Shown here one piece after another: positions 26,325 through 34,540 of a stretch of 39,871 nucleotides of DNA. Source of the DNA: Candidatus Brevefilum sp. Its GTDB lineage: Bacteria > Chloroflexota > Anaerolineae > Anaerolineales > Anaerolineaceae. The notes beneath the pieces were generated by a model, which was not told the origin of the DNA, made no database searches, and worked only from the letters and a program-made list of their open reading frames with translations. Made by a program: the position numbers and the translations under genes. The first letter of the stretch is position 1, and every line of letters starts with the position of its first letter. The stretch is taken from assembly GCA_019428905.1 (NCBI GenBank), contig JAHYJN010000025.1, positions 1 to 39,871 of the forward strand, read 5' to 3'.

Positions 26325-27968
26325 TTAATCGCGGTTGATGTTGACGAAAATGAAGGGATTACGCTTGGTCTCCTGGTATAGGAAGGATTTGACCGTGCGC
26401 AGCACGGGCTTCTCTATGTCGCCATCTGATTGGCGGATTGTCTTGTGAAGCTGCTTGGTCAGATTCTCCAGCAGGGGTTCCATTTCCTCCGGCAGCATAA
26501 AACCGCGGCTGATAACCTGCGGATCGCCCTTGAGATTCCCGGATTGATTGATCGACAGGTTGACGACCATAATACCGTCCTGCCCGAGGGTCTCGCGCTC
26601 GCGGACGATGCCGCGATCGACATTCCCCACGCCGCTGCCATCCACAAAGATATAATCGCCGGGGATACGCTCACCCAAGCGCAGCTCGCCATCCACCAAT
26701 TCAAGGATCTGTCCGTTTTCAACCACACGGATGTTCTCTTCGGGGACGCCCACTTCCTGCGCCAGTTTGGCGTGCTGCTTCAACATGCGCAGCTCACCGT
26801 GGATGGGCACCAGGTATTTCGGGCGCACCAGGTGCAGGAGCAGCTTGATTTCTTCCTGGCTGGCATGCCCTGAGACGTGCACCGGCGCAATCGACTCGTA
26901 AACCACATCCGCACCGCGGCGGAACAGCTGGTTGATCGTGCGGTAGACGGGCTCCTCGTTGCCGGGGATGGGATGAGACGAGAGCACGATCGTATCGCCC
27001 TCTCGGACATCAAACAAGCGGTTGGTGCCGTTAGCTAAACGCCCCATGATCGAGCGCGGCTCTCCTTGGGAGCCGGTGCACATCAGCACCACCTGGCTAT
27101 CCGGCATTGAGAGGGATTTCTCCAGCGAGATCACCAGCCGCTCGGGGAAGTCCACGTAACCCAGTTCGCGCGCCATATTCATGTTATCCACCATGCTGCG
27201 ACCGGTGAAGGCGATCTTGCGCCCATGCCGTTCGGCGGCATTGACCACTTGCTGCATGCGGGAGATCAACGAAGCAAAGGTGGCCACCAGGATCCGTCCT
27301 TTGGCAGCCTTGAAAACCACGTCGAGCCCATCATCGATGGTCCGCTCAGAGGGAGTCCAACCGGGGTCGGTGGCATTGGTCGAATCGGCCAGCAGCACCG
27401 AGACGCCGCGCTGGGCAAATTCGGCCAGCTTGGCATAATCGGTCGGCCAGTTATCGACTGGTGTGTGGTCAAACTTATAATCTCCCGTGTGCACGACCAG
27501 GCCAGCAGGCGTGTCAATCCCCAATCCCACCCCGTCAGGGATGGAATGGCATACGTGGAAGAAATCCACACTGAACGGTCCAATTTGAACCTTGTCACCG
27601 GCTTTAATGGTGCGAATGTCGGCTTTGCCCTTCAAACCATGACGGTTGAGCTTAACTTCCACCAAGCCTTGGGTCAGCCTGGTGGCGTAGATCGGCGCAT
27701 TGACCATTTCCAGCAGGTGCTGAATGGCGCCGATATGGTCCTCATGACCATGGGTGAAGATGATCCCGCGCACACGGTCACGTTTATCTTTGAGGTAATC
27801 CTCGAAATCAGGGATGATGTAATCGATCCCCAGCATGTCATTTTCAGGGAACATGATCCCCGCATCAACGATCAGGATGTCGTTCCCGTACTCATAGAGG
27901 GTCATATTTTTACCCACCTCACCCAGCCCCCCGATGGGGACGATCCTCAATATTTTTTTGTTTGTCAT
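26325..27968 (-). CDS. rnj: Ribonuclease J
   Basis: The 547-residue metallo-beta-lactamase/beta-CASP nuclease has usual RNase J length. The zinc motif HGHEDHIGA (73-81) is intact, as are GDYKFDHTPVD (metal Asp region), the CASP segment (VLMCTGSQGEPRSIMGRLA), and SGHASQEEIKLLLHLVRPKYLVPIHGE. RNase J combines 5'-3' exonuclease and endonuclease activity in mRNA decay and rRNA maturation. An AAAGGA site lies 10 bases before ATG 27968. A candidate promoter with an embedded palindrome lies about 60-90 bases upstream, suggesting regulated expression. Confidence 0.96.
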   Translation of the reverse strand: MTNKKILRIVPIGGLGEVGKNMTLYEYGNDILIVDAGIMFPENDMLGIDYIIPDFEDYLKDKRDRVRGIIFTHGHEDHIGAIQHLLEMVNAPIYATRLTQGLVEVKLNRHGLKGKADIRTIKAGDKVQIGPFSVDFFHVCHSIPDGVGLGIDTPAGLVVHTGDYKFDHTPVDNWPTDYAKLAEFAQRGVSVLLADSTNATDPGWTPSERTIDDGLDVVFKAAKGRILVATFASLISRMQQVVNAAERHGRKIAFTGRSMVDNMNMARELGYVDFPERLVISLEKSLSMPDSQVVLMCTGSQGEPRSIMGRLANGTNRLFDVREGDTIVLSSHPIPGNEEPVYRTINQLFRRGADVVYESIAPVHVSGHASQEEIKLLLHLVRPKYLVPIHGELRMLKQHAKLAQEVGVPEENIRVVENGQILELVDGELRLGERIPGDYIFVDGSGVGNVDRGIVRERETLGQDGIMVVNLSINQSGNLKGDPQVISRGFMLPEEMEPLLENLTKQLHKTIRQSDGDIEKPVLRTVKSFLYQETKRNPFIFVNINRD

Positions 27969-28026
27969 TCTAATGTTTTCCTTTATCTATCTGATAATTA
28001 ATTGGTTGTTGTAATCGAAAATATTT

Positions 28027-28056
28027 ATAAAATGGGGGTATCCCATTTGAAGTCAA
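28027..28056 (-). promoter_or_regulatory. Candidate rnj promoter with embedded palindrome
   Basis: On the minus strand TTGACT (28056-28051) is followed at 18 bp by TTTTAT (28032-28027), a weak -10. The spacer contains AAATGGG(GGTAT)CCCATTT (28030-28048), a perfect 7-bp-arm inverted repeat. A protein bound there would block the promoter. Confidence 0.45.
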
Positions 28057-28343
28057 TTTTATTTTCACCACGAGGAGGCATTAAAAATGCCCTGCGGCAA
28101 CAGGCCGTTCAGGGCAATGTATGGTTGATTTTGCTTTCAAGAAAAAGAGTCAAAATAAGACCTATGGCCGCCATCGGCCTTCGAACCTGGTGTATTACAG
28201 TAAGGGATTGTAGCATGCGGGGTTAATAAAGTCAATTTTAGCGTGAACTTGTTAATAAACCTATGACGAACACTTTACCCCCATTAACAAACCTGGCTGG
28301 CATTGTGCTTACCAACGAGGTCCAGGTTTTATGGAAAAAAGGC

Positions 28344-28372
28344 TTAAATTAATGGGCAGAGTGTGCTATAAT
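28344..28372 (+). promoter_or_regulatory. Promoter of tRNA-Lys
   Basis: An exact TATAAT (28367-28372) with an extended -10 TGC just upstream lies 13 bases before the tRNA. TTAAAT (28344-28349), 17 bp upstream, is a weak -35. Confidence 0.65.
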
Positions 28373-28385
28373 ATGAACCTCAAAT

Positions 28386-28458
<73 letters not shown>

Positions 28459-28471
28459 TTTTTGATTTAAA

Positions 28472-28592
28472 GTGAATGGTGAATAGGGCATCGTGAATCG
28501 GCCTTATCGTCATGCATTATGAAATAGCACCCGTTTGTACATAGGTTATCCACTCAAAACTCACTACTCATTTTTAACTATTCACTATTCAC
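28472..28592. repeat. Inverted pair of GTGAATR heptamer dimers
   Basis: GTGAATGGTGAATAG (28472-28486) and CTATTCACTATTCAC (28578-28592) are reverse complements with one mismatch, 91 bases apart. The same heptamer is found at 34281-34327 and as three tandem units at 37905-37925. Confidence 0.75.
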
Positions 28593-28601
28593 AATTAAGT
28601 G

Positions 28602-28654
28602 TTGGTTCGGAGTCCCCATTAGGGGAGGATCTTCGAGTCTCCGGAGGGTCATTT
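28602..28654 (+). pseudogene. Interrupted copy of the tRNA-Lys 3' half
   Basis: TTGGTTCGGAGT (28602-28613) copies tRNA bases 28428-28439, and TCGAGTCTCCGGAGGGTCATTT (28633-28654 in total) copies the remaining T-arm, acceptor 3' strand and three bases beyond. They are separated by a 19-base insertion (28614-28632) containing CCCCATTAGGGG, which itself can fold. The 5' half is missing, so it cannot be a functional tRNA. Confidence 0.8.
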
Positions 28655-28663
28655 ATTATTTAA

Positions 28664-28839
28664 GGTATTAGGTATGCGTTATTAGGAATTAGGATGGCTT
28701 GACCCGTCCTAAATCGTGGTTATAAAAAATATAAGGAATCAGGTGTCAGGATAACAGCGTCAGGAAAAACAACCGCAATTCATACCCACTACCTGCTTCC
28801 TAATACCTATTACCTGCTCCCTAATACCTAATCACCTAA
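28664..28839. repeat. Inverted TAGGTAT/ATTAGGA-type heptamer repeats
   Basis: The left array (28664-28694) reads GGTATTAGGTATGCG then TTATTAGGAATTAGGA; the right array (28787-28839) is made of the complementary CCTAATACCTA units. Each is imperfectly repeated at about 7 bases. The right array provides the last codons (V R stop) of the lipoprotein gene. Confidence 0.6.
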
Positions 28840-29386
28840 CCCCCAATTTTCCCACATCCTCCAGGGCTTGCTTCAGGCGGGGATTCCCCCGGGGGTCTTC
28901 ACCGATGAAATTGTCTGCGCCAGGGTAGCCCAGGGTGATGTACAGGGTCTGACCAGCCGGGTCTGAGGGCTCCAGGATGATTACGCCGTCAAAGCTCAGC
29001 GAGGACCGCAGCGTCCAGAAGGCGCCGGCGTAGATCGGCTGCTCGTACGCCAAAATCACAAACGGCACACCGCTGGACGGCATCCCGCCCGAGAAGATCG
29101 CCAGCAGCTGCTGGTAAGCAAAGGGCGACAGGTTAATGCCGTGATTTTCCCAATCGTAGCTGATGAGGTACTCTGTCGTTAAGAGGGGTACCGCAGCCAA
29201 CGGCAGTTGATCAAGGTCATAATTCTTAAGATCCGGCCCGGTGATTTGCGGATCTCCGAGCAGGTATAGCGCAAAGGGTTCGCCTTCCAGCGGTGTTTCC
29301 ACCTGTTCCACCTCTTCCACCGGGGCTTGACAGGCGCTTAGGACGAACAATAACAAAATAAATGTCAGGTAAATTTTCTTTATCAT
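28832..29386 (-). CDS. Putative lipoprotein, function unknown
   Basis: This 184-residue protein has a short basic N-terminus, a hydrophobic stretch and the lipobox LSAC (Cys19), so it is a predicted lipoprotein. An acidic linker follows (about 22-35), then a compact domain. I do not recognise the domain; phrases such as GDPQITGPDLKNYDLDQLPLAAVPLLTTEYLISYDW suggest a folded extracellular domain, perhaps of the molybdopterin-binding-like kind, but that is weak. It is transcribed alone, from a 140-bp spacer after the GNAT gene. The final two codons lie in repeat DNA. Confidence 0.7.
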   Translation of the reverse strand: MIKKIYLTFILLLFVLSACQAPVEEVEQVETPLEGEPFALYLLGDPQITGPDLKNYDLDQLPLAAVPLLTTEYLISYDWENHGINLSPFAYQQLLAIFSGGMPSSGVPFVILAYEQPIYAGAFWTLRSSLSFDGVIILEPSDPAGQTLYITLGYPGADNFIGEDPRGNPRLKQALEDVGKLGVR

Positions 29387-29526
29387 CTTTCATTCTCCAA
29401 GTGATGAAATTTGTGCTTCAATCTGCCAACAGCCCACCAAGGTCAAACTAGGTGCTAAACCGGCAGCGACGTATACTATACCACAAGTCGTTCACTGCTC
29501 CCAGAGTTCAACGCTTGTGATCTCGC

Positions 29527-30072
29527 TTATTGATCCTGATACAGATTTTTCATCATCCGCCAGGAGGGTTCTTTGACCCGATGCAGAACCCCATCCGGGT
29601 CACGAAATGACCAGGTGCCAGGACGCGAGCCAACCACCTGGTAGCCCAAGCGCTGGTAGAGACGCTGGGCGGCCTGGTTTTCCTTGGCAACGTTCAGGGT
29701 GACGATCTTAAAGCCCCGCTGGCGCAAGTCCTCTTCGACAAAACCCATCAAATAGCCCCCGATCCCCTGATTGCGCCACCCGCTTTTAACCCGGAATGAA
29801 AACACATAGGCGCGTTCCTCGCCGTCTGCGGCATCGCGCTCGCCGCTTTTCAACATCACAAAGACCTGACCAATCAGCTCACCCCCCGGTTCAACGACCA
29901 CCCACATCAAGGTGCGCCCTGCCAGGCAGCTTTGGTACAGGTCGGCGTACATCTCACGATACATCCAGTACGCCCCATCCCACTCAAGCGCGGGCAGGTC
30001 CGCCCTGGTCACCGGGCGGATCGACAGCTGTGATAGCGGGTAGGTCTTAGCTAAAGGGGTTGGTTGCTTCAT
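29527..30072 (-). CDS. GNAT-family N-acetyltransferase
   Basis: The 181-residue protein carries the GNAT acetyl-CoA-binding motif A, VKSGWRNQGIGGYLMGFVEEDLRQRGF (R/Q-x-x-G-x-G at about 112-118), and the following NVAKENQAAQRLYQRLGYQVVG motif B, typical of RimI-like enzymes. The substrate is unknown. Its ATG overlaps the TGA of the upstream nucleotidyltransferase gene by one base, so translation is probably coupled and it is the last gene of the three-gene operon. Confidence 0.92.
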   Translation of the reverse strand: MKQPTPLAKTYPLSQLSIRPVTRADLPALEWDGAYWMYREMYADLYQSCLAGRTLMWVVVEPGGELIGQVFVMLKSGERDAADGEERAYVFSFRVKSGWRNQGIGGYLMGFVEEDLRQRGFKIVTLNVAKENQAAQRLYQRLGYQVVGSRPGTWSFRDPDGVLHRVKEPSWRMMKNLYQDQ

Positions 30073-32738
30073 CAGGGGTTAAGGTGTTCTTCAGCCAGCA
30101 GTTCCTCGAGCAAAGCCGCCTCCTCGGCTGGGTCGTGGATTTTGCCATCCAGCCAGGCATCCCGCAGGGTCGTAAGGATGTGCCCATAAGCCGGCGAAGG
30201 ACGCAGGCCCATCGCCCGCAGGTCTTCGCCGGAGATGCCGGGTTCAACCGACGACCACTCAGCGACATACCTGTGCAGCAGGTCCCGCATCCCGTCATCC
30301 GGGGTGATCAGGTACGCGGCAAATAGCGCCGTCCGGGTGACTTTGCCCAGCTCACGCACGACCGCGCTGGGGGGCTGGCCCACCAGGTCTGGCAGCGTAT
30401 GCACCACCCAGCTGGTCGCCACCAGCAAATCCTTCATCTCGCTCTTGCAGCGCAGGTGCGAGACAATCGAGCGCAAGGTCATCTCGGGCAACCGCCCCAG
30501 CCATACCAGGTAGCCCAAGGTTTGCCGGCGGCTTTGGCTCCCAAAGCGCTCCGGCAGCGCCCAAACGGGGTCAACCTCAAGCCGATCCAACTGGTGCAGC
30601 CGCCCCTGGATCCCCTCGTCCCAGGGCAGGGCGGGGTGGATGGCGCCCAGGATCCCCAGTTCCCACAGGCGGGCCAGCATCTGTGGGGCTTTGGGCTCCG
30701 CCAGGATCAGCAGGATCTCGTGCCGGATGCGGGCACCCGAGAGCTTGTTGAGCAGGGGCAGGCTCTCTTCCATTAAGGCCAGGGTGCGCGGCTCGATCTG
30801 GAAATCGAAGCGCTGCTCAAAGCGCACCGCCCGCAACAGGCGCGTGGCGTCATCCACAAACGACAGGGCATGCAGCACACGGATATGCCCCTTGCGCAGG
30901 TCGGATAAGCCGCCCCAGTAATCGTGGATCTTGCCGTAGTGCTCGCCGTCCAGGCGCAGCGCCAGGGTGTTGATGGTGAAGTCACGCCGGTGCAGGTCCA
31001 TCTTGATGCTGCTGCTCTCAACGGTCGGCAGGGCTGCGGGCTGCTCGTAGAACTCCGTGCGTGCGGTGATCAGGTCCAAGCTCTCCGGCAGCCGGCTCTC
31101 GTCGCCGGCATCCAGCACGGGCAGCTCGTGGATCAGCTTTTCAGCGTTGCCGCGCAGGATCCATTTAGCCGTGCCAAAGCGGTGATGGGTCAGCACCCGC
31201 CCGCCGTAGCGGTCTGAAAGGCGATTGGCGAAGAAGATCGCATCCCCTTCGACCACGATATCAAAATCCAGGCTGGGGCTTTCCAGCAGCAGGTCACGCA
31301 CAAAGCCGCCGACCACAAAAATCGGCAGGTTGATCTGGGCGGCTTCATCGGCCAGGGCACGCAGCAGCGCCAGCCGTGCCGGCGGCACCACTTGTGCCAG
31401 CTTTTTGGCCACCTCCGCCTGGGAGGGCACATCCGGCGCCGGGCTGAGGGTCTTGAGCAGGTCAGTGCGGGTGACGATCCCCACGATCTCACCGCTGTCG
31501 GGCGAGACCACCGGCACCTGCCCCCAATCGGTCTTGCCCATCAGGGCTTGCAGCTCATCCAGTGAGGCGTCGGGAGCAATCTTGACCTCGCCGGCTGCCA
31601 TCAGGCTCCTGACCGTCAGGTCCAGCCTGTGGCCTAGGGCGCGGTCGACCTCGCGCCGGTTGAGCAGGCCCACCACCTGCCCATCCGCCACGACTGGATA
31701 GCCCTCATAACCGTAGCGCTGCATCAACCGGTGCGCCTCCTGGACGGGCGTCTCCGGCGAGAGGATCAATGGATCCCGGGACATGATGGCCGCGACGGTG
31801 ACCGCCGGGTTGACGTGCGGTGCCAGGTTCGCCACCATCTTCTCAAACTGGTCGTCCAAAAAGCGCAGCGTCTCATCTCGGCTCAGTGAGCCTTCCGGAC
31901 GGATCAAGGCTGAGGCGGCGCGTTTATGCCCGCCGCCCCCCATCGACTCGGCAATCCCGGCCACGTTGACCCGGTCGCTGGTCGAACGCGCCACCAGGCG
32001 GATCCCTTGCTGGGTGGCCACCAGCAGCAAGAGCGCGTCGGGGTTGAGCACATCGCGCAGCTTGTGCGCCACGCTGGAGATCTCATCCTTCACATCCAGC
32101 GCATCCGCTTTGGCCGCCAGGATGGTGTGGTCCTCGATGATGTAGGTGTGAATCTGGCGCAGCAAGCGGTCATACAGCTTACGCTGGCCTGCCGAGAGGG
32201 GCGGGTACAGGAAGCGGGTGATGATATCCAGATCCGCACCCTGTTCCAGGCAAAAGCCGGCTGCCAGCAGGTCCTCTGCCGTGGTTGAGCCGTAGGTAAA
32301 GGAGCCGGTATCCTCGTAAAGCCCCAATGCCAGGGCGGTGGCCTGGATCGGGGTCAGCGGGATGCCCCGCTCGCGGATACGCGCCACCATCTGGCTGACG
32401 TTCGACCCCGAGGTGACCAGGTGACATTCCCACTCGGGGTTGAGGTCGTCCCGCCGGGGGTGATGGTCGTAGACCACAATGCGCGTCGCCGCGCTCATCC
32501 CCTTGACCGTGATCAGCGATTGGGTGTCGACCAGGATCACCGTATCAACCGGGGCGCGCGGCAGCTCCTTGAATTCGATGTAGGGCAGGTCCGCCCCATA
32601 CTGGGCCAGGAAGCGGCGCCCGTTGCGGTTGATGGCGCGCGGCAGCAGCGGGAGCGCATCGGGGAACAGCAGCCACGCGCCCAACTGGGATGCCAGGGCA
32701 TCCATATCGGCTTGTTCGTGGGTCAGGATCACTTTCAT
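30072..32738 (-). CDS. DHH-CBS-CBS-tRNA nucleotidyltransferase/poly(A) polymerase fusion
   Basis: An 888-residue multidomain protein. Residues 1-310 are a DHH phosphoesterase (DMD at 11-13, DTQ near 71, DHH at 91-93, EDTGSF) plus DHHA1 (GGGGHKRAAS). Two CBS domains (about 318-435) follow. The C-terminal half is a class II nucleotidyltransferase: FVVGGFVRDLLL, catalytic LDFDIV, RRDFTINTLALRL, and the RNA-binding segment. Such proteins are known in several deep-branching bacteria as CC-, A- or CCA-adding enzymes with an extra exonuclease/cyclic-nucleotide-phosphodiesterase-like DHH half. The tRNA-Lys in this window lacks CCA, consistent with a need. ATG 32738 is used; the longer frame to 32831 overlaps the preceding gene. 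Stop-to-start spacing is 1 base on that side. Confidence 0.93.
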   Translation of the reverse strand: MKVILTHEQADMDALASQLGAWLLFPDALPLLPRAINRNGRRFLAQYGADLPYIEFKELPRAPVDTVILVDTQSLITVKGMSAATRIVVYDHHPRRDDLNPEWECHLVTSGSNVSQMVARIRERGIPLTPIQATALALGLYEDTGSFTYGSTTAEDLLAAGFCLEQGADLDIITRFLYPPLSAGQRKLYDRLLRQIHTYIIEDHTILAAKADALDVKDEISSVAHKLRDVLNPDALLLLVATQQGIRLVARSTSDRVNVAGIAESMGGGGHKRAASALIRPEGSLSRDETLRFLDDQFEKMVANLAPHVNPAVTVAAIMSRDPLILSPETPVQEAHRLMQRYGYEGYPVVADGQVVGLLNRREVDRALGHRLDLTVRSLMAAGEVKIAPDASLDELQALMGKTDWGQVPVVSPDSGEIVGIVTRTDLLKTLSPAPDVPSQAEVAKKLAQVVPPARLALLRALADEAAQINLPIFVVGGFVRDLLLESPSLDFDIVVEGDAIFFANRLSDRYGGRVLTHHRFGTAKWILRGNAEKLIHELPVLDAGDESRLPESLDLITARTEFYEQPAALPTVESSSIKMDLHRRDFTINTLALRLDGEHYGKIHDYWGGLSDLRKGHIRVLHALSFVDDATRLLRAVRFEQRFDFQIEPRTLALMEESLPLLNKLSGARIRHEILLILAEPKAPQMLARLWELGILGAIHPALPWDEGIQGRLHQLDRLEVDPVWALPERFGSQSRRQTLGYLVWLGRLPEMTLRSIVSHLRCKSEMKDLLVATSWVVHTLPDLVGQPPSAVVRELGKVTRTALFAAYLITPDDGMRDLLHRYVAEWSSVEPGISGEDLRAMGLRPSPAYGHILTTLRDAWLDGKIHDPAEEAALLEELLAEEHLNP

Positions 32739-32739
32739 T

Positions 32740-34236
32740 TTAATCAAACCACCAGTAGGCTTGGTCTTCGAGGTTAAAGAAATTATAAACCGTCTGCGAG
32801 AGTCGTGCGACCAGCCGGTTGCCCTGGTCAAAATCCAGGCGGACTGCGTCGTAGATGAAGACGTTCAGCACGTAATCCCCGCCCGGGGTGAAGACGAGCG
32901 CCACATCGCTCATCGAGCGGATTTGGCCGTCCAGTTCCTGCACCCAGCCGTGCTTGTGGGCGGTCGTGGCAGCGGGGGGCAGCCCGGCTTCGATCAGCAG
33001 CCCGATGCGGTTGGCCGCCAGGGTGTCGACCATCAGCTGGCACTCGGATCGGGTGATCTCCCCGGGGAAGGTCTCGGTCAGCAGGCCGCTCCCATCCTCG
33101 GCGCAGGTGTAGATGGCCGCCAGCAGCCGTCCCACCTCTGACGGCACCGTCTGGTTGTAAATATCCGGGTCTAAGAAGACATCCGTGCGCCCGTTGGCCG
33201 GCGTTTCAAAGCGCTGCAGCAGCGGCGCCCCCAGGTAGAAATAGCCCGCCAGGAAGGTGTTCTCCAAGCCCAGGGCGGCCATGTCCTCGGTGACCAGCAG
33301 CGGGCCGCGCACCTCGTCGATGTAGGTCGACATGAGGGTATCAGCCGGGGGATTCTCGGAGAAGGCGATCATGCGCGCCAGTAAGGCCACCACCGCCTCA
33401 GGTGTCGGTTCGTCGGCGCGGCGCAGGACCGAGACCATGATCGGGATCTTGCTCGTGCTGGCCGCGGTGAAAGCTACATCAGGGGTGACCTCGGCCCCGC
33501 CCCGCACCGCGAAGTGCAGCGTCTCCCCGGTCGCCATAGACTGCAGGTAGACCTCCGCCAGGTCGTTGAACCCGCTCCACTCAAGATTATGGCGCAGGAA
33601 GGCTTCCAGCATTTCAAGGCTGGGGGGCGCCGGCGCGCCCGACTCGACCTGCAGCGACACCTGGTGCACTGCGGGGTCAAGCAGCGCGGCCTCAATCGCC
33701 GCCACCGCCTGGTCAAGCCGCAGGCGCTGGCCGGGTTGACCCGGGGTGAAGTTCGTCGTCCCGGGGATGGGAACGGCCGCAAGTCCCGGCTGGGTGTAGC
33801 GCGGCACGATCTCTGATTCGAGGTAGACGCGCACCCGGGCCTGATCCACCTCAGCTTGAAGGGGGACGTCCACGGGTGTGGATGGGTTGGTCCTGCCCCA
33901 TAAGAAATCCCACCAGCCGAACTGCGGTATCTGCGCAGCGGCTTCCGCCACCAGGGCGCCGGGGTCAAGCGTGAAGCCCAGCTCGGCCGGGTCAACCTGG
34001 ACCCTCGACCCATCGACCGCCAGGGTCAACGGCTGGCTGTAGAATGCCGCCAGGCGCGCTTCGGCTTCAGGGGCATCCAGCCCGCCAACAGGGACGCCGG
34101 CCACCCGGCTGCCGGCCGGGAAGTGGCGCGGCCCCCCATCAAAGCGGTTGTATTCCACCAGGGTGATGATCAGCGCACTCAGCAGGAAGAAGGCGCCCGC
34201 CCCACCCAGGATCCAGCGCAGGGCTTTGGATTTCAT
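32740..34236 (-). CDS. Membrane-anchored class-A-beta-lactamase-like serine hydrolase
   Basis: This 498-residue protein has one N-terminal membrane helix (about 10-28), a PG-binding-4-like segment (GSRVAGVPVGGLDAPEAEARL through VDPAELGFTL, about 42-90), a linker, and a C-terminal class A beta-lactamase fold: SxxK as Ser260-Thr-Ser-Lys263, SEN (293-295) and KHG (428-430) in place of KTG. The catalytic triad of motifs is present, but the position of the general-base Glu of true beta-lactamases is not obvious. I infer a cell-wall or peptide hydrolase exported beyond the membrane rather than a resistance enzyme. ATG 34236 is preceded by AGGTG at 7 bases. It heads the operon with the nucleotidyltransferase and GNAT genes. 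Confidence 0.88.
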   Translation of the reverse strand: MKSKALRWILGGAGAFFLLSALIITLVEYNRFDGGPRHFPAGSRVAGVPVGGLDAPEAEARLAAFYSQPLTLAVDGSRVQVDPAELGFTLDPGALVAEAAAQIPQFGWWDFLWGRTNPSTPVDVPLQAEVDQARVRVYLESEIVPRYTQPGLAAVPIPGTTNFTPGQPGQRLRLDQAVAAIEAALLDPAVHQVSLQVESGAPAPPSLEMLEAFLRHNLEWSGFNDLAEVYLQSMATGETLHFAVRGGAEVTPDVAFTAASTSKIPIMVSVLRRADEPTPEAVVALLARMIAFSENPPADTLMSTYIDEVRGPLLVTEDMAALGLENTFLAGYFYLGAPLLQRFETPANGRTDVFLDPDIYNQTVPSEVGRLLAAIYTCAEDGSGLLTETFPGEITRSECQLMVDTLAANRIGLLIEAGLPPAATTAHKHGWVQELDGQIRSMSDVALVFTPGGDYVLNVFIYDAVRLDFDQGNRLVARLSQTVYNFFNLEDQAYWWFD

Positions 34237-34540
34237 TCGGTCACCTGTGTTAACATCATGGGATGATTTTACCCTAGGGGATGGTGAGTGGTGAATGGGG
34301 AGTAGTGAATGGTGAATAGAGAATGGTCCCGTTTCGCGAAACACTCTCTGCAAAGCGCTCTTCGAGTTGAGCCGCTTAGCTTCAAGAACACCTTTACGGG
34401 CAGAGCAGGCTTTAAACCTCTTTCGGCGGCTTGTGAAAACAAGACCCTGAATTGAGGTTGTGTTTTAATTGAATGCCTATTAAGCGGTAGCCCGTGAGGG
34501 TGGCGTGTTGATTATGCAATAACCACGCCACCACGGATTG
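34237..34540. other. 304-bp spacer with heptamer repeats
   Basis: No gene is supported. At 34281-34327 it carries imperfect GTGAATG/GTGAATA units of the same family as those after tRNA-Lys and at 37.9 kb. The promoter of the serine-hydrolase operon must lie here; no strong hexamers are seen. Confidence 0.5.

Larger units (their letters stand above)
27969..28385. other. 417-bp intergenic region between rnj and tRNA-Lys
   Basis: No protein gene is supported. Besides the rnj promoter it holds a hairpin TGCCCTG...CAGGGCA at 28088-28116 with an inner GGC/GCC stem, and the promoter of the tRNA gene at the right end. Confidence 0.5.
28459..28831. other. 373-bp repeat-rich spacer after tRNA-Lys
   Basis: No gene is present. 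It contains inverted heptamer-type repeats (28472-28486 with 28578-28592), the interrupted tRNA 3'-half copy (28602-28654), and a second heptamer family of TAGGTAT/ATTAGGA type (28664-28694) whose reverse complement fills 28787-28839 and runs into the stop codon of the lipoprotein gene. Confidence 0.65.

Noticed and set aside
28002-28226. 74-codon plus-strand frame between rnj and tRNA-Lys
   Set aside because: Its composition is not protein-like, it overlaps the rnj promoter, and there is no ribosome site.
28472-28839. CRISPR-like array of short repeats
   Set aside because: The units are only about 7 bases, imperfect, partly inverted, and there are no unique spacers of regular length or cas genes nearby.
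32740-34236. Antibiotic-resistance beta-lactamase
   Set aside because: The fold motifs are present, but KTG is KHG, the protein is membrane-anchored with an extra N-terminal domain, and it lies in an operon with RNA-processing genes.
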